Below are positions 25,665-34,474 of a stretch of DNA of 64,000 bases, in pieces. The notes beneath the pieces are model-generated. The model was given only the letters and a program-made list of their open reading frames with translations. It was not told the origin of the DNA and did not search any database. Source of the stretch: JAAEPI01 sp964352625 (GTDB lineage: Bacteria > Bacteroidota > Bacteroidia > Cytophagales > Cyclobacteriaceae); NCBI GenBank assembly GCA_964352625.1, contig CAYGSD010000001.1:434001-498000 (forward strand). Reading direction: 5' to 3'. A program made the position numbers and the translations under genes. Position 1 is the stretch's first letter; every line of letters begins with the position of its first letter.

Positions 25665-26036
25665 ATGGAAAAAACTAAAAAATTTGAAGACCTAATTGTA
25701 TGGCAAAAATCCCATCAATTAGTTCTTAAGGTTTATCGACTTACAAAAAAGTACCCCAAAGAGGAGATTTACAATTTGGTTTCTCAGATGAGAAGATCGG
25801 CCAGCTCTATTCCGACAAATATTGCTGAGGGTTACCGAAAACGAGGCATCAGGGATAAAGCAAACTACCTGAATATTTCAGAGGGATCAATAGATGAATT
25901 AAAGTACCAATTGATTCTTTCGAAAGATCTAGAGTACATTTCTCAAGATGAGTTTCAAAAAGAATTTGAACTGGCTGAGGAGGTTTCCAAAATGCTTTTC
26001 AGCTATCGAAAATCACTTCTGAATTCTAACTCCTGA
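25665..26036 (+). CDS. Four-helix-bundle protein (23S rRNA intervening-sequence protein family)
   Basis: 123 residues. The pattern KKFEDLIVWQKSHQLVLKVY, then LVSQMRRSASSIPTNIAEGY, is the signature of the S23/IVP four-helix-bundle family. These small proteins were first found encoded by intervening sequences in 23S rRNA and occur singly across Bacteroidota; their role is unknown. Here the gene sits inside the his operon, 33 bases after the hisC-IGPD stop and 3 bases before hisH. Both flanks carry A/T-rich units of the type AATTCTRACTCCT, also found before hisIE, which suggests insertion. Confidence 0.9.
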   Translation: MEKTKKFEDLIVWQKSHQLVLKVYRLTKKYPKEEIYNLVSQMRRSASSIPTNIAEGYRKRGIRDKANYLNISEGSIDELKYQLILSKDLEYISQDEFQKEFELAEEVSKMLFSYRKSLLNSNS

Positions 26037-26039
26037 CTT

Positions 26040-26621
26040 ATGATAGCTGTCATAAAATACAACGCCGGTAACATCCGCTCTGTCCTCAACGCCTTGGATC
26101 GCATGGGAGTAGAAGCTACCCTCACCGATGATCCTGAGCAACTACAAAACGCAAACAAAGTGATTCTTCCGGGAGTTGGTGAAGCAAACACGGCCATGAA
26201 ATACCTAAAAGAAAGAGGACTTGATGAGGTGATTAGATCCTTGACCCAACCATTTCTTGGCATTTGCCTGGGCATGCAGCTAATGTGCAAATACTCTGAA
26301 GAAAACGACACAGAATGCCTTGGTTTGGTAGATGAAATGGTCAAGAAATTTCCATCAGGCGAATTGAAAGTGCCACACATGGGATGGAACAATTTCGTCG
26401 AAACAAAGAGTCTTTTATTTGAGGGTATCGGGTTAGAGGACGATGTATATTTCGTGCACAGCTACTATGCGGAAGTCGGGCCGGACACGATCGGCACTAC
26501 CAACTATATAAAAGATTTTAGCTCTGCCATTCAGCGAGACAATTTCTACGGGGTGCAGTTTCATCCAGAAAAATCAGCGGATGTTGGCGAACGAATCCTC
26601 GAAAACTTTTTGAAATTATGA
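26040..26621 (+). CDS. hisH: Imidazole glycerol phosphate synthase, glutamine amidotransferase subunit
   Basis: 193 residues. Class I glutamine amidotransferase with nucleophile Cys76 in PFLGICLGMQLM and the His175/Glu177 pair in QFHPEKS. It releases ammonia from glutamine and channels it to HisF. It begins three bases after the four-helix-bundle gene, whose downstream flank overlaps its ribosome-loading region. Confidence 0.96.
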   Translation: MIAVIKYNAGNIRSVLNALDRMGVEATLTDDPEQLQNANKVILPGVGEANTAMKYLKERGLDEVIRSLTQPFLGICLGMQLMCKYSEENDTECLGLVDEMVKKFPSGELKVPHMGWNNFVETKSLLFEGIGLEDDVYFVHSYYAEVGPDTIGTTNYIKDFSSAIQRDNFYGVQFHPEKSADVGERILENFLKL

Positions 26622-26635
26622 CATTACTACGAACA

Positions 26636-26743
26636 CGTCATTCCGGATTCCGGATTCCGACTGGTCGGAAGAAGGAATACCGGAATCTCATCAACCTAAA
26701 TTATAAGATTCCGGCATTTCGCTGTGCTTCAGCCGGAATGACG
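26636..26743. repeat. Inverted repeat between hisH and hisA
   Basis: Ends CGTCATTCCGG (26636-26646) and CCGGAATGACG (26733-26743) are exact inverse copies, with several GATTCCGG units between them. It looks like a Bacteroidota-type REP/MITE-like palindrome placed in the operon. No open reading frame is in it. Confidence 0.75.
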
Positions 26744-26753
26744 AAAGGAGGTG
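26744..26753 (+). promoter_or_regulatory. Strong Shine-Dalgarno site of hisA
   Basis: AAAGGAGGTG with GGAGG six bases from the hisA ATG. It nearly fully matches the 16S anti-Shine-Dalgarno, which is rare in this window, where most starts lack one. It begins at the edge of the inverted repeat, so the repeat may have supplied it. Confidence 0.7.
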
Positions 26754-26757
26754 AGTT

Positions 26758-27480
26758 ATGCGCATAATCCCAGCCATAGACATCATCGAAGGAAAGGCCG
26801 TTCGGCTGTCGCAAGGCGACTATGCCAAGAAAACCATCTACAACGCCGACCCGCTGGAAGTGGCTAAGGAATTTGAAGGGGCTGGGTTGCAGTACCTCCA
26901 CCTTGTCGATCTGGATGGAGCTAAAGCTGGTGAAATCATCAATTGGAAAATTCTTGAAAAAATAGCCAGTAAAACCAGCTTGAAAGTAGATTTCGGCGGG
27001 GGCGTAAAGACCAATGATGCCGTGCGTGTGGCATTTGAATGTGGTGCAAAACAAATCACTGGAGGCAGCATCGCGGTGAAAGATCGGGAGACATTCGAGG
27101 GATGGATCACCGCTTTCGGTGCGGACAAAATCATCCTTGGAGCAGATGCCAAAGACGAAAAGATTGCCGTTCAGGGTTGGACAGAATCGACAGACGAATG
27201 GGTGGTTGACTTTATCCAAGATTATAAAACAAAAGGAATCGAATATGTGATCTGTACGGATATTTCAAAAGATGGAATGCTGGAAGGTCCTTCGTTGGAA
27301 TTGTACAAGCGAATACTCGGTGAGGTTGAGAACGTTAGGCTTATTGCAAGCGGAGGAGTTTCCTCTATGAAAGATTTAGAACAATTGGCAGAACTTGGAA
27401 TGGATGGCGCTATCGTCGGGAAAGCCATTTATGAGAATAGAGTCTCGCTGGAAAACCTGACCAAATTCAACCAGATATGA
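26758..27480 (+). CDS. hisA: 1-(5-phosphoribosyl)-5-[(5-phosphoribosylamino)methylideneamino]imidazole-4-carboxamide isomerase
   Basis: 240 residues, normal length. A (beta/alpha)8 barrel with catalytic Asp8 in IIPAIDIIEGKAVRLSQGD, phosphate-binding VDFGGGVKTNDA and LIASGGVSSMKDL, and TDISKDGMLEGP holding the second acid. It carries out the Amadori rearrangement before HisHF. Its stop overlaps the following protease start (ATGA). Confidence 0.97.
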   Translation: MRIIPAIDIIEGKAVRLSQGDYAKKTIYNADPLEVAKEFEGAGLQYLHLVDLDGAKAGEIINWKILEKIASKTSLKVDFGGGVKTNDAVRVAFECGAKQITGGSIAVKDRETFEGWITAFGADKIILGADAKDEKIAVQGWTESTDEWVVDFIQDYKTKGIEYVICTDISKDGMLEGPSLELYKRILGEVENVRLIASGGVSSMKDLEQLAELGMDGAIVGKAIYENRVSLENLTKFNQI

Positions 27481-28649
27481 AAAAAATACTTTTTCCTTTA
27501 TTAACCCTATTACTTGGCTTGTCCTCAAAAGCGCAAAATGTAATTCAAGATTCTGGGGAGGTATCGTTCGAATTAGTTAAAAACACTATCATCGTTCCAG
27601 TAGTTATCGATGGAGACACTTCCAAATTCATTCTTGATACAGGTGGGATTTTTAGCCTCTCTAAGGAACTTCAAAGCAAGGGCAATTTCGAAGTGACCGA
27701 TGAAATTGCTATTTCAGATATTCGTGGAAATGAAAGCACCTTTGACAAGGTTCGTGTTCCTAAAATAGCATTGGGTGACCTCACTTTTTTAGACCGTGAA
27801 GGCATTCTGATCTATGACAGTGAAGCCTATCCTGATGTTTGTTTTGGCACCCAGGGAATGATAGGTCGTGATTTCTTCAACGGCTTGATTCTCCAATTTG
27901 ATTACGAACGAATGGTCATTCGTCTTTCAAATGATGTCTCATCATTTGACCTAATGGAAAACACAAGGCAGAAGTTGAAAATCAGTGATCGAGGCTTGCC
28001 AGAGTTTCCTGTTAAGATCGATGGGAAAAAGAAATACATCGAATTCGATTCGGGATCCGGAGATCTTTTTAGCTACAAGACAGGAGAAGCTGAAAAAATC
28101 AAATCAAAAGTAACAGGTGACAAACTTGGATTCAAAGGGGTCTTCTCGTTTGGTGTAAGTAACCGGGAGCCCGTCCTGACAACACGATACAAGGTTTGGA
28201 TCGATAAAATGGAAATAGGAGGAGTTACCTTTGAAAATTTCTATTCCGATTTTTCCAAACCAAGTGCTCCAAGAGTAGGTGCTTCCCTACTCTATCATGG
28301 CAAGGTTACCATTGACTACAAGAATTCTGGATTCTACTACGAGCCTTATCAAAATTCTACGAGGCTATCACCACTACAGTCCTATGGTTTTGATATTGCT
28401 TCAATAGATAATCAATATGTAATAAAATGGATCTTGGAAAATTCAAAAGCTGAGGAGGCAGGATTGAAATATGGATTGGTGGTTAAAAGAATAAATGGGC
28501 AATCGGTCGATGAACTAGCGGCTGGTTGTGATGGATACATCAACGGGTATTCATTTCACGAGTTGGATAAAATCACATTGGAGTACATCGATTCTGAGGG
28601 GAAACAAAATTCGATTGAACTAAGAAATCAAGTACTGCAGCTCAAATGA
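27477..28649 (+). CDS. Secreted aspartyl protease-like protein with PDZ domain
   Basis: 390 residues with a signal peptide (cleavage near SSKA-Q). Two aspartyl-protease active-site-like motifs are visible: FILDTGGIFS (Asp54) and EFDSGSGD (Asp191), so both catalytic lobes may be in one chain. The last ~85 residues (SIDNQYVIKWILENSKAEEA; LKYGLVVKRINGQSV) form a PDZ domain. It overlaps hisA and hisF by four bases each (ATGA), so it is translationally coupled in the his operon although it is exported and has no histidine role. The DTG/DSG pair is seen; protease activity is inferred. Confidence 0.82.
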   Translation: MKKILFPLLTLLLGLSSKAQNVIQDSGEVSFELVKNTIIVPVVIDGDTSKFILDTGGIFSLSKELQSKGNFEVTDEIAISDIRGNESTFDKVRVPKIALGDLTFLDREGILIYDSEAYPDVCFGTQGMIGRDFFNGLILQFDYERMVIRLSNDVSSFDLMENTRQKLKISDRGLPEFPVKIDGKKKYIEFDSGSGDLFSYKTGEAEKIKSKVTGDKLGFKGVFSFGVSNREPVLTTRYKVWIDKMEIGGVTFENFYSDFSKPSAPRVGASLLYHGKVTIDYKNSGFYYEPYQNSTRLSPLQSYGFDIASIDNQYVIKWILENSKAEEAGLKYGLVVKRINGQSVDELAAGCDGYINGYSFHELDKITLEYIDSEGKQNSIELRNQVLQLK

Positions 28650-28657
28650 CGAAAGGA

Positions 28658-29413
28658 ATGCTTAAAAAAAGAATCATCCCCTGCCTCGACATCAAAGACG
28701 GCCAAACCGTGAAAGGCGTCAACTTCGTGAACATCCGAAATGCCGGCGACCCGGTGGAGCTGGCGAAACGGTATGTAAAAGAACGAGCCGATGAACTGGT
28801 TTTCCTCGATATCACCGCTACAGTCGACAAGCGAAAAACGCTGGTGGAATTAGTGACCCGAATCTCCCATGAAATCAACCTGCCCTTTACTGTAGGTGGT
28901 GGGATCAGCACCGTGGAAGATGTACGCGCCGTGCTGAATGCAGGTGCTGACAAAGTGAGCATTAACTCCGCCGCAGTGAAGCGACCTGAGTTGATCAATG
29001 AATTGGCTGCTGAATTTGGTTCACAATGCGTGGTGCTGGCCATTGATGCAGGATGGGTGGAGGAAGGGTGGAAAGTCTTCGTGAAAGGCGGGCGAGAAGC
29101 CACTGAGAAAAATGTATTCGACTGGGCGGTGGAGGGTGAACAGCGAGGTGCAGGAGAAATCCTGCTCACTTCCATGCAGCATGACGGAACGAAAGGCGGT
29201 TTCGCTCATGAACTAACCAACAAAGTAGCTGAACTTGTTGGCATTCCCGTAATTGCATCGGGTGGAGCCGGAAGCGCTCAGCACTTCGTTGATCTTTTCA
29301 CCCAAACAAAAGCAGACGCTGGACTAGCCGCAAGTATTTTTCACTTTGGCGAAGTAGCCATTCCTGAATTAAAAGAACAATTAAGAAAAGAAAATATCCC
29401 TATAAGAATTTAG
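28658..29413 (+). CDS. hisF: Imidazole glycerol phosphate synthase, cyclase subunit
   Basis: 251 residues from the ATG giving MLKKRIIPCLDIKDG, the canonical HisF start; an ATG at 28646 overlapping the protease stop adds four residues. Barrel motifs are LVFLDITATVDKR, FTVGGGISTVEDV, VVLAIDAGW and LTSMQHDGTKGGF. It uses ammonia from HisH to close the imidazole ring and release AICAR. Confidence 0.97.
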   Translation: MLKKRIIPCLDIKDGQTVKGVNFVNIRNAGDPVELAKRYVKERADELVFLDITATVDKRKTLVELVTRISHEINLPFTVGGGISTVEDVRAVLNAGADKVSINSAAVKRPELINELAAEFGSQCVVLAIDAGWVEEGWKVFVKGGREATEKNVFDWAVEGEQRGAGEILLTSMQHDGTKGGFAHELTNKVAELVGIPVIASGGAGSAQHFVDLFTQTKADAGLAASIFHFGEVAIPELKEQLRKENIPIRI

Positions 29414-29430
29414 AAATCCCAAAATTCTAT

Positions 29431-29507
29431 CTCCTAAATTCTGACTCCTAAATTCTGACTCCTAAATTCTGACTCCTAATTCTGAACTCCTAAATTCTGA
29501 ACTCCTA
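29431..29507. repeat. 14-bp tandem repeat between hisF and hisIE
   Basis: Five to six units of CTCCTAAATTCTGA begin at 29431, 29445, 29459, 29473, 29487 and 29502 (one unit is 15 bp). It ends six bases before the hisIE ATG. The unit is close to sequence flanking the four-helix-bundle gene upstream in the same operon. Confidence 0.88.
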
Positions 29508-29512
29508 AAAAA

Positions 29513-30103
29513 ATGAATCCTAATTTCTCAAAATCTCCAGACGGCCTCCTCCCTGCTATCATCCAAAACGCCAGCACCGGCAAAGTCCTCATGCTCGGCT
29601 ATATGAACGAAGAAGCATTCGCCAAAACACAAGCCGAAGAGAAGGTCACATTTTTCAGCCGCTCCAAGCAACGACTTTGGACAAAGGGGGAAACATCAGA
29701 AAATTTCCTGCACGTGGTTTCCATGTCATTGGACTGTGACCAGGACGCTATTTTGATACAAGCCAATCCTGACGGCCCCACCTGCCATAGGGGAACCGAA
29801 ACCTGTTTCAAAGACGATTCGGCGAAAGGCTTCTTGTATGAATTGGAGCGAATAATCGCCGACCGAAAACACAACCCAAAAGAAGGTTCGTACACCACCG
29901 ACCTTTTCAATAAAGGCACTAAGAAAATCGCTCAAAAAGTGGGTGAAGAGGCCACCGAAGTAATCCTTGAAGCCATGGAAGGCAATTGGGATTTATTGAT
30001 CGAAGAGACCTCTGACTTACTCTACCACCTTATTACACTGCTCCAAGACCAAGGTGTGAGCCTGGAAGATGTGGAGAAGAAGCTGAGGGAGAGGCATAGC
30101 TAA
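29513..30103 (+). CDS. hisIE: Bifunctional phosphoribosyl-AMP cyclohydrolase / phosphoribosyl-ATP pyrophosphatase
   Basis: 196 residues. The HisI half (MLGYMNEEAF, FFSRSKQRLWTKGETSENFL, cysteines in LDCDQDAI and TCHRGTETCF) is followed by the HisE half (KKIAQKVGEEATEVILEAM, with ETSDLLYHL). It performs pathway steps 2 and 3. It closes the operon and overlaps by four bases the convergent SdpI-like gene. Confidence 0.97.
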   Translation: MNPNFSKSPDGLLPAIIQNASTGKVLMLGYMNEEAFAKTQAEEKVTFFSRSKQRLWTKGETSENFLHVVSMSLDCDQDAILIQANPDGPTCHRGTETCFKDDSAKGFLYELERIIADRKHNPKEGSYTTDLFNKGTKKIAQKVGEEATEVILEAMEGNWDLLIEETSDLLYHLITLLQDQGVSLEDVEKKLRERHS

Positions 30104-30423
30104 CTCTCCCCACGAAAAAACTGCCTCAGTTTTAGTTCGATAATCACGAACAAAACAGCGAAGTAAATCGCCGCAAAGATCCCGTGTTGAGTATGCGACC
30201 ATTTTTCAAATGACTCCAAGGAGAAGAATATCATCAGCAAGTACACGGCGCTTATTACTGTCATGCCTACTCCATAAATCAAGTTGGCATAGGCATAGGA
30301 TTTATGCGATTTGATCGCACGAGGAGAGCGGTACCCAAAAATCCAGTTCCTATTACTTCGCAAGAAAATATTCGTAATCCCGACGATAAATAGACATATC
30401 GACACTTTCAATTCTATCGGCAA
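30100..30423 (-). CDS. SdpI/YhfL-like small membrane protein
   Basis: 107 residues with three hydrophobic helices. NWIFGYRSPRAIKSHKSYAY is close to the motif of SdpI-family proteins (GYRTPRSMKN-type), some of which give immunity to the SdpC toxin. No toxin gene is nearby, so the immunity role is not claimed. It converges on hisIE with a 4-base overlap. Confidence 0.65.
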   Translation of the reverse strand: MPIELKVSICLFIVGITNIFLRSNRNWIFGYRSPRAIKSHKSYAYANLIYGVGMTVISAVYLLMIFFSLESFEKWSHTQHGIFAAIYFAVLFVIIELKLRQFFRGES

Positions 30424-30587
30424 TTGCTCGCTGGTTTAAGGTACGAAGCTAAACATCACGGTTGGGTTTCCCATGTTCATCACGGTAATCCAACTCTTTA
30501 AAATATCCTACGTAATGAAAAGCTGATTAAAATCATGCACCACAAAAAGTGAAAATTGTATTTTCACGCCTCCACCTAATCTCCTAA

Positions 30588-32021
30588 ATGAAAATCCTCA
30601 AAAGAATATTCATTGGTCTCCTATCTCTGATAGGCCTCATTATCATTTTTCTGGCCGGATCACTATTGATCGACAACTGGAACACTTCCTACCTCAAAGT
30701 GAAAAAACATGATGGCGTTGCAACAAATAACTATCTGATCAAAAATGTGAATGTAGTGCCCATGACCGCCGATACTGTATTGGCTAATATGGATATCAAA
30801 GTGGTTGATGGCATCATCGAAATGGTAGGATCGAACCTCGATGCGGAGGATTTGGAAATAATAGACGGCAATGGCGCATACGTGTCACCTGGCCTGATTG
30901 ACATGCACGTGCACGTGTGGGATAGGTACGAGCTTGGCCTCTACCTCGCTAATGGCGTGACCACAGTAAGAAATCTCTGGGGACAACCCATGCATCTGAG
31001 AATGAAGGAGGATATCAATCAAGAAAAAATCCTCGCTCCAATTTTCTTCACCTCCAGTCCTAAGCTCACAGGGCCTGTTTTTATGGGAGATGACAACCTC
31101 AACCTCTTCACCAAGATTGATGCAAAAACAAGAGTTGCCGATTACAAAAAGCGTGGATATGATTTCATCAAAACGTACTACGGATTGACAGAGGAACTAT
31201 TTGATGCTGTGCTCGAACAGGCAATAGAATCGGATATGGAAATAGCCGCTCACCCGACGAACGAAGTGGCTTACAGCTATCATTTTAAAGATCAGATAAA
31301 GACCATAGAGCACGCCGAAGACATTGTGCAACAACCGCTGGAATATCAGTTAGATACTGCCAAGCTCAACGAAGTTGTGGAATTGTATGCGTCAAATCCG
31401 AACTCTACCCTATGTCCAACTATCACGGTTTACTACAATATCTATCGTCTTCTCACAGAAGAGAGCATCCTCAGTAATCCAGAACTCTCAATGATGAATC
31501 CACTCATCAAAATGGTGGATAGCGAAGCGCAATTCAACAGATGGCAAGGAACCAAGGCGAACGATGAGACCATCACTCAGCGAATTAAGGATCAGCACGA
31601 GTTTCACCTTTTGGCTATTAGAAAACTTCATGAAAATGGTGTGAATATCGTTGCTGGAACGGATGCCGGAATCGGAGTGACTGTGCCTGGGTATTCAATC
31701 CATGCCGAACTCGACTTCTACAAAAAAGCTGGAATGACGAATTATGAGGCACTCAAAACAGCTACCATCAATCCAACAAAAACACATTCGTTCTTGAGAA
31801 ACCTTGGCTCCATTGAATCGGGCAAAATAGCCAATCTATTGTTCACCAAAGAGAACCCGCTGAATGATTTGAGTACACTACATTCTCCCCAAAACGTAAT
31901 GATCAGAGGACGACAACTTAGTCGTGAAACATTGGATCAGTTTACCGAAAAGGCCATGGATAGAAGTAATCTCATAGCTTCTGGTCTAAGGTACGCCGAG
32001 AACCTTGTCATTGAGAAATAG
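30588..32021 (+). CDS. Membrane-anchored amidohydrolase
   Basis: 477 residues. One N-terminal membrane helix (about 8-28) is followed by an amidohydrolase (imidazolonepropionase/dipeptidase-type) barrel. The metal site GLIDMHVHVW (~residue 102) is seen, then IAAHPTN and IEHAED, and AGTDAGIGVTVPGYS (~357) supplies the final Asp. The C-terminal IESGKIANLLF segment is the usual end strand. It likely hydrolyses a small amide or cyclic substrate on the periplasmic side; the substrate is unknown. Confidence 0.85.
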   Translation: MKILKRIFIGLLSLIGLIIIFLAGSLLIDNWNTSYLKVKKHDGVATNNYLIKNVNVVPMTADTVLANMDIKVVDGIIEMVGSNLDAEDLEIIDGNGAYVSPGLIDMHVHVWDRYELGLYLANGVTTVRNLWGQPMHLRMKEDINQEKILAPIFFTSSPKLTGPVFMGDDNLNLFTKIDAKTRVADYKKRGYDFIKTYYGLTEELFDAVLEQAIESDMEIAAHPTNEVAYSYHFKDQIKTIEHAEDIVQQPLEYQLDTAKLNEVVELYASNPNSTLCPTITVYYNIYRLLTEESILSNPELSMMNPLIKMVDSEAQFNRWQGTKANDETITQRIKDQHEFHLLAIRKLHENGVNIVAGTDAGIGVTVPGYSIHAELDFYKKAGMTNYEALKTATINPTKTHSFLRNLGSIESGKIANLLFTKENPLNDLSTLHSPQNVMIRGRQLSRETLDQFTEKAMDRSNLIASGLRYAENLVIEK

Positions 32022-32114
32022 CACCCAAGGTCGGAATCCCCGACAGAACAAAATATCAACTCAACCGTTTGCCTTTGGCATTGGTCATACATTTGGCTGA
32101 AGAATCACGAACCC

Positions 32115-33671
32115 ATGAACCGATCGGTTAAGTCCGTTTTAGTCATCCTGACGCTCATTTTCATTCCGTTTTGCATTTATGCGGTGATTCAGATTCGCTC
32201 GCTTGATGAGGAAGAACGACGAGCCAAAGCAGGCTATGAAAAGCAAATGGAGGTCATGCTTTTCACACTGAATAATCTTGCCGATGATATGATGAGACTG
32301 TGGATGCGGCGGTTATCTGACGACCAGAAGCCAATAGCCATCAATGCGGCGGACCTCACCCTTGGTAATGAATCGATCCAGCTCCTAGCGCTACGAAATA
32401 TGTCCTCTGGCGATGCAGCTTTTTATTCCAGCGAGTATGTGACTGTACTCCCCGAAACCGAAAACGCCATAAACGAATGGTACGCCAAAAAAGACTCCAT
32501 GTTCTCCCGGCTCGACGAATACATGGAGGCTGGTTTTCAGAAAATCCATGCGGTGGAAGATTGGCAGAATTTAGCGGGACTTGAGGCAGGACAGGCGGCC
32601 ATAACAGCCATGCTCTACGATCAGGACTCTACCATGCACAATGCCCTGCTAATCATCGAACCCACCTTCTGGATTGAGCAGATTCTTGGAACGTCTATTC
32701 AGGACATGGACGGAGATGGTTTCACCGTGGCAGTTCTGAGCCCAGAACATGATGGCGTCAAAATCGACTTTTCTTCAGGCAACTTTGATACCGATAAGGA
32801 CTTTGTGAAAAAAGAAATATGGGTCTTGACGAATTCCTATTTGGCGATTCAACCAAAAGGCGAGAGCTATTACAAAACCATTGAGAAGAGAAGCCAAAAC
32901 ACCATCTACTACCTCCTCTTTTCCCTTTTCATTTTCTTATTCGGCGCGGTGATCATTATCCGAAACATTCGAAACGCATTCAAAATAGCGCAACTCAAAT
33001 CAGATTTTGTTTCCAATGTCTCACACGAAATCAGGACGCCTCTCTCGCTCATTCGCATGTACTCTGAAACACTGAAACTTGGCCGCATCACCGACGAGGA
33101 AAAGAAGAAGCATTACTACAACATCATCCATCACGAGTCAGGTAGGCTCACCTATCTAGTGAATAACATCCTTGATTTTTCCCGCATAGAGGCCAATCAG
33201 AAGACCTATCATTTCGAAGAAGGTGATCTCAACGAGCTGGTGCAGTCACTGTGCAAGGACTTCTCATTCTATTTTGAGGAGAAGAAAGTGGATTTCAAGA
33301 TTGACCTTTATAAAAGCAAGCTGACCATCTCCATGGATGCGCTAGCACTGGAAGAAGCCATTTCTAATTTGATTGAAAACGCGATCAAATACGGAGGTGA
33401 GGAGAAGCATTTGTCAGTGAGGACGTACATCGAAGAGGACTCAGTGTTCTTGGAAATAGCTGACCAGGGAATCGGCATACCAACGGACTCTCAAGGACAG
33501 ATCTTCGACAAGTTCTACCGGGTCGAGAATGCGCTCACCCAAAAAACCAAAGGAACAGGGCTGGGATTGAGCCTAGTGAAGCACATTGTGCAAGCGCACG
33601 GTGGCAAGATCACTGTTGCTTCAAAACTTGGAGAGGGAAGCACCTTCACCATCAAATTTCCACTATTCTAA
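32115..33671 (+). CDS. Sensor histidine kinase
   Basis: 518 residues. Two membrane helices (about 8-28 and 260-280) bracket a periplasmic sensor domain of ~230 residues. A HisKA domain carries the phosphorylated His304 in NVSHEIRTPLSL. A HATPase domain shows the N box (NLIENAIKYGG), G1 box (ADQGIGIP) and G2 box (GTGLGLSLVKHIV). It starts 93 bases after the amidohydrolase and is 9 bases ahead of its response regulator. Confidence 0.95.
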   Translation: MNRSVKSVLVILTLIFIPFCIYAVIQIRSLDEEERRAKAGYEKQMEVMLFTLNNLADDMMRLWMRRLSDDQKPIAINAADLTLGNESIQLLALRNMSSGDAAFYSSEYVTVLPETENAINEWYAKKDSMFSRLDEYMEAGFQKIHAVEDWQNLAGLEAGQAAITAMLYDQDSTMHNALLIIEPTFWIEQILGTSIQDMDGDGFTVAVLSPEHDGVKIDFSSGNFDTDKDFVKKEIWVLTNSYLAIQPKGESYYKTIEKRSQNTIYYLLFSLFIFLFGAVIIIRNIRNAFKIAQLKSDFVSNVSHEIRTPLSLIRMYSETLKLGRITDEEKKKHYYNIIHHESGRLTYLVNNILDFSRIEANQKTYHFEEGDLNELVQSLCKDFSFYFEEKKVDFKIDLYKSKLTISMDALALEEAISNLIENAIKYGGEEKHLSVRTYIEEDSVFLEIADQGIGIPTDSQGQIFDKFYRVENALTQKTKGTGLGLSLVKHIVQAHGGKITVASKLGEGSTFTIKFPLF

Positions 33672-33680
33672 CGCAGCACT

Positions 33681-34364
33681 ATGACCAAAATACTTGTGGT
33701 AGATGATGAACCAGCAATGAGAGAAGGTCTCTCGGACAACCTTGTTTTCGAGGGGTATCACGTGGATATGGCGGAGAATGGAGCTGTTGCATTGAGCTTG
33801 ATGACGGCCAACAAATACGATCTGGCCGTCCTCGATTTGATGATGCCGGAAATGTCAGGGTTTGATCTGTGTAAAAAACTTCGGTCGAGTGGAGACGAAA
33901 CACCCATCATTTTCCTGACTGCCAAGGGCGAAGAGATTGATCGGGTGGTAGGGCTGGAACTGGGTGCGGATGATTACATCACCAAGCCTTTCAGTTTGCG
34001 GGAGTTGCTGGCACGAGTGAAAGCGATTCTCCGACGGGCTCAGACCAATGGAAATAGCACAGCAGCCACCTTTGAACGAATCGGGTTGCTGGAGGTGGAC
34101 TTCCAAAACTACCAAGCCAAAAACAGCGACGGAGAAGTGAAGCTTTCGCACAAGGAGTTTGAAGTGTTGCACTTTCTGAACGAGAACAAACAAAAGGCCG
34201 TGAAGCGTGACGACCTCCTCAAGAACGTCTGGGAATACGACGAATACCCAACCACTCGCACTGTGGACAACTTCATTCTAAGGTTGCGACAGAAGATCGA
34301 AAAGAACCCGAACGACCCGAAAATCATCCTTACCGTGCACGGAATCGGCTACAAACTGATCTAA
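33681..34364 (+). CDS. OmpR/PhoB-family response regulator
   Basis: 227 residues. The receiver has the acid pair in LVVDDEPAM, phospho-acceptor Asp52 in AVLDLMMPEMSG, and Lys in DDYITKPFS. A C-terminal winged helix (LSHKEFEVLHFLNENKQKAV; TRTVDNFILRLRQKIE) binds DNA. It pairs with the kinase just upstream. The direct repeats 11 bases after its stop are probable binding sites. Confidence 0.96.
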   Translation: MTKILVVDDEPAMREGLSDNLVFEGYHVDMAENGAVALSLMTANKYDLAVLDLMMPEMSGFDLCKKLRSSGDETPIIFLTAKGEEIDRVVGLELGADDYITKPFSLRELLARVKAILRRAQTNGNSTAATFERIGLLEVDFQNYQAKNSDGEVKLSHKEFEVLHFLNENKQKAVKRDDLLKNVWEYDEYPTTRTVDNFILRLRQKIEKNPNDPKIILTVHGIGYKLI

Positions 34365-34374
34365 TTTTCGATCC

Positions 34375-34441
34375 TGTGACATCTTGTGACATCTCTTTAC
34401 ACAGCTGTTACACCCCATAACATCCCTTGCAGCTAAGTTTG
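34375..34441 (+). promoter_or_regulatory. Probable response-regulator box array and promoter of the retropepsin gene
   Basis: TGTGACATCT occurs twice back to back (34375-34394). Weaker units TTTACACAG, TGTTACACCC and CATAACATCC follow at about 10-11-bp steps to ~34425. TAAGTTTG (34434-34441) matches the -7 consensus TAnnTTTG, so the last units overlie the -33 region. OmpR-family regulators commonly bind direct repeats with an ~11-bp step. The binding itself is inferred. Confidence 0.55.
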
Positions 34442-34474
34442 GGTTTAAGTAGTCAGAACAGAAACTCAAACGCC

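Noticed and set aside
30100..30423. SdpC/SdpI toxin-immunity locus
   Set aside because: Only the SdpI-like membrane protein is present; no SdpC-type toxin or SdpAB gene is next to it.
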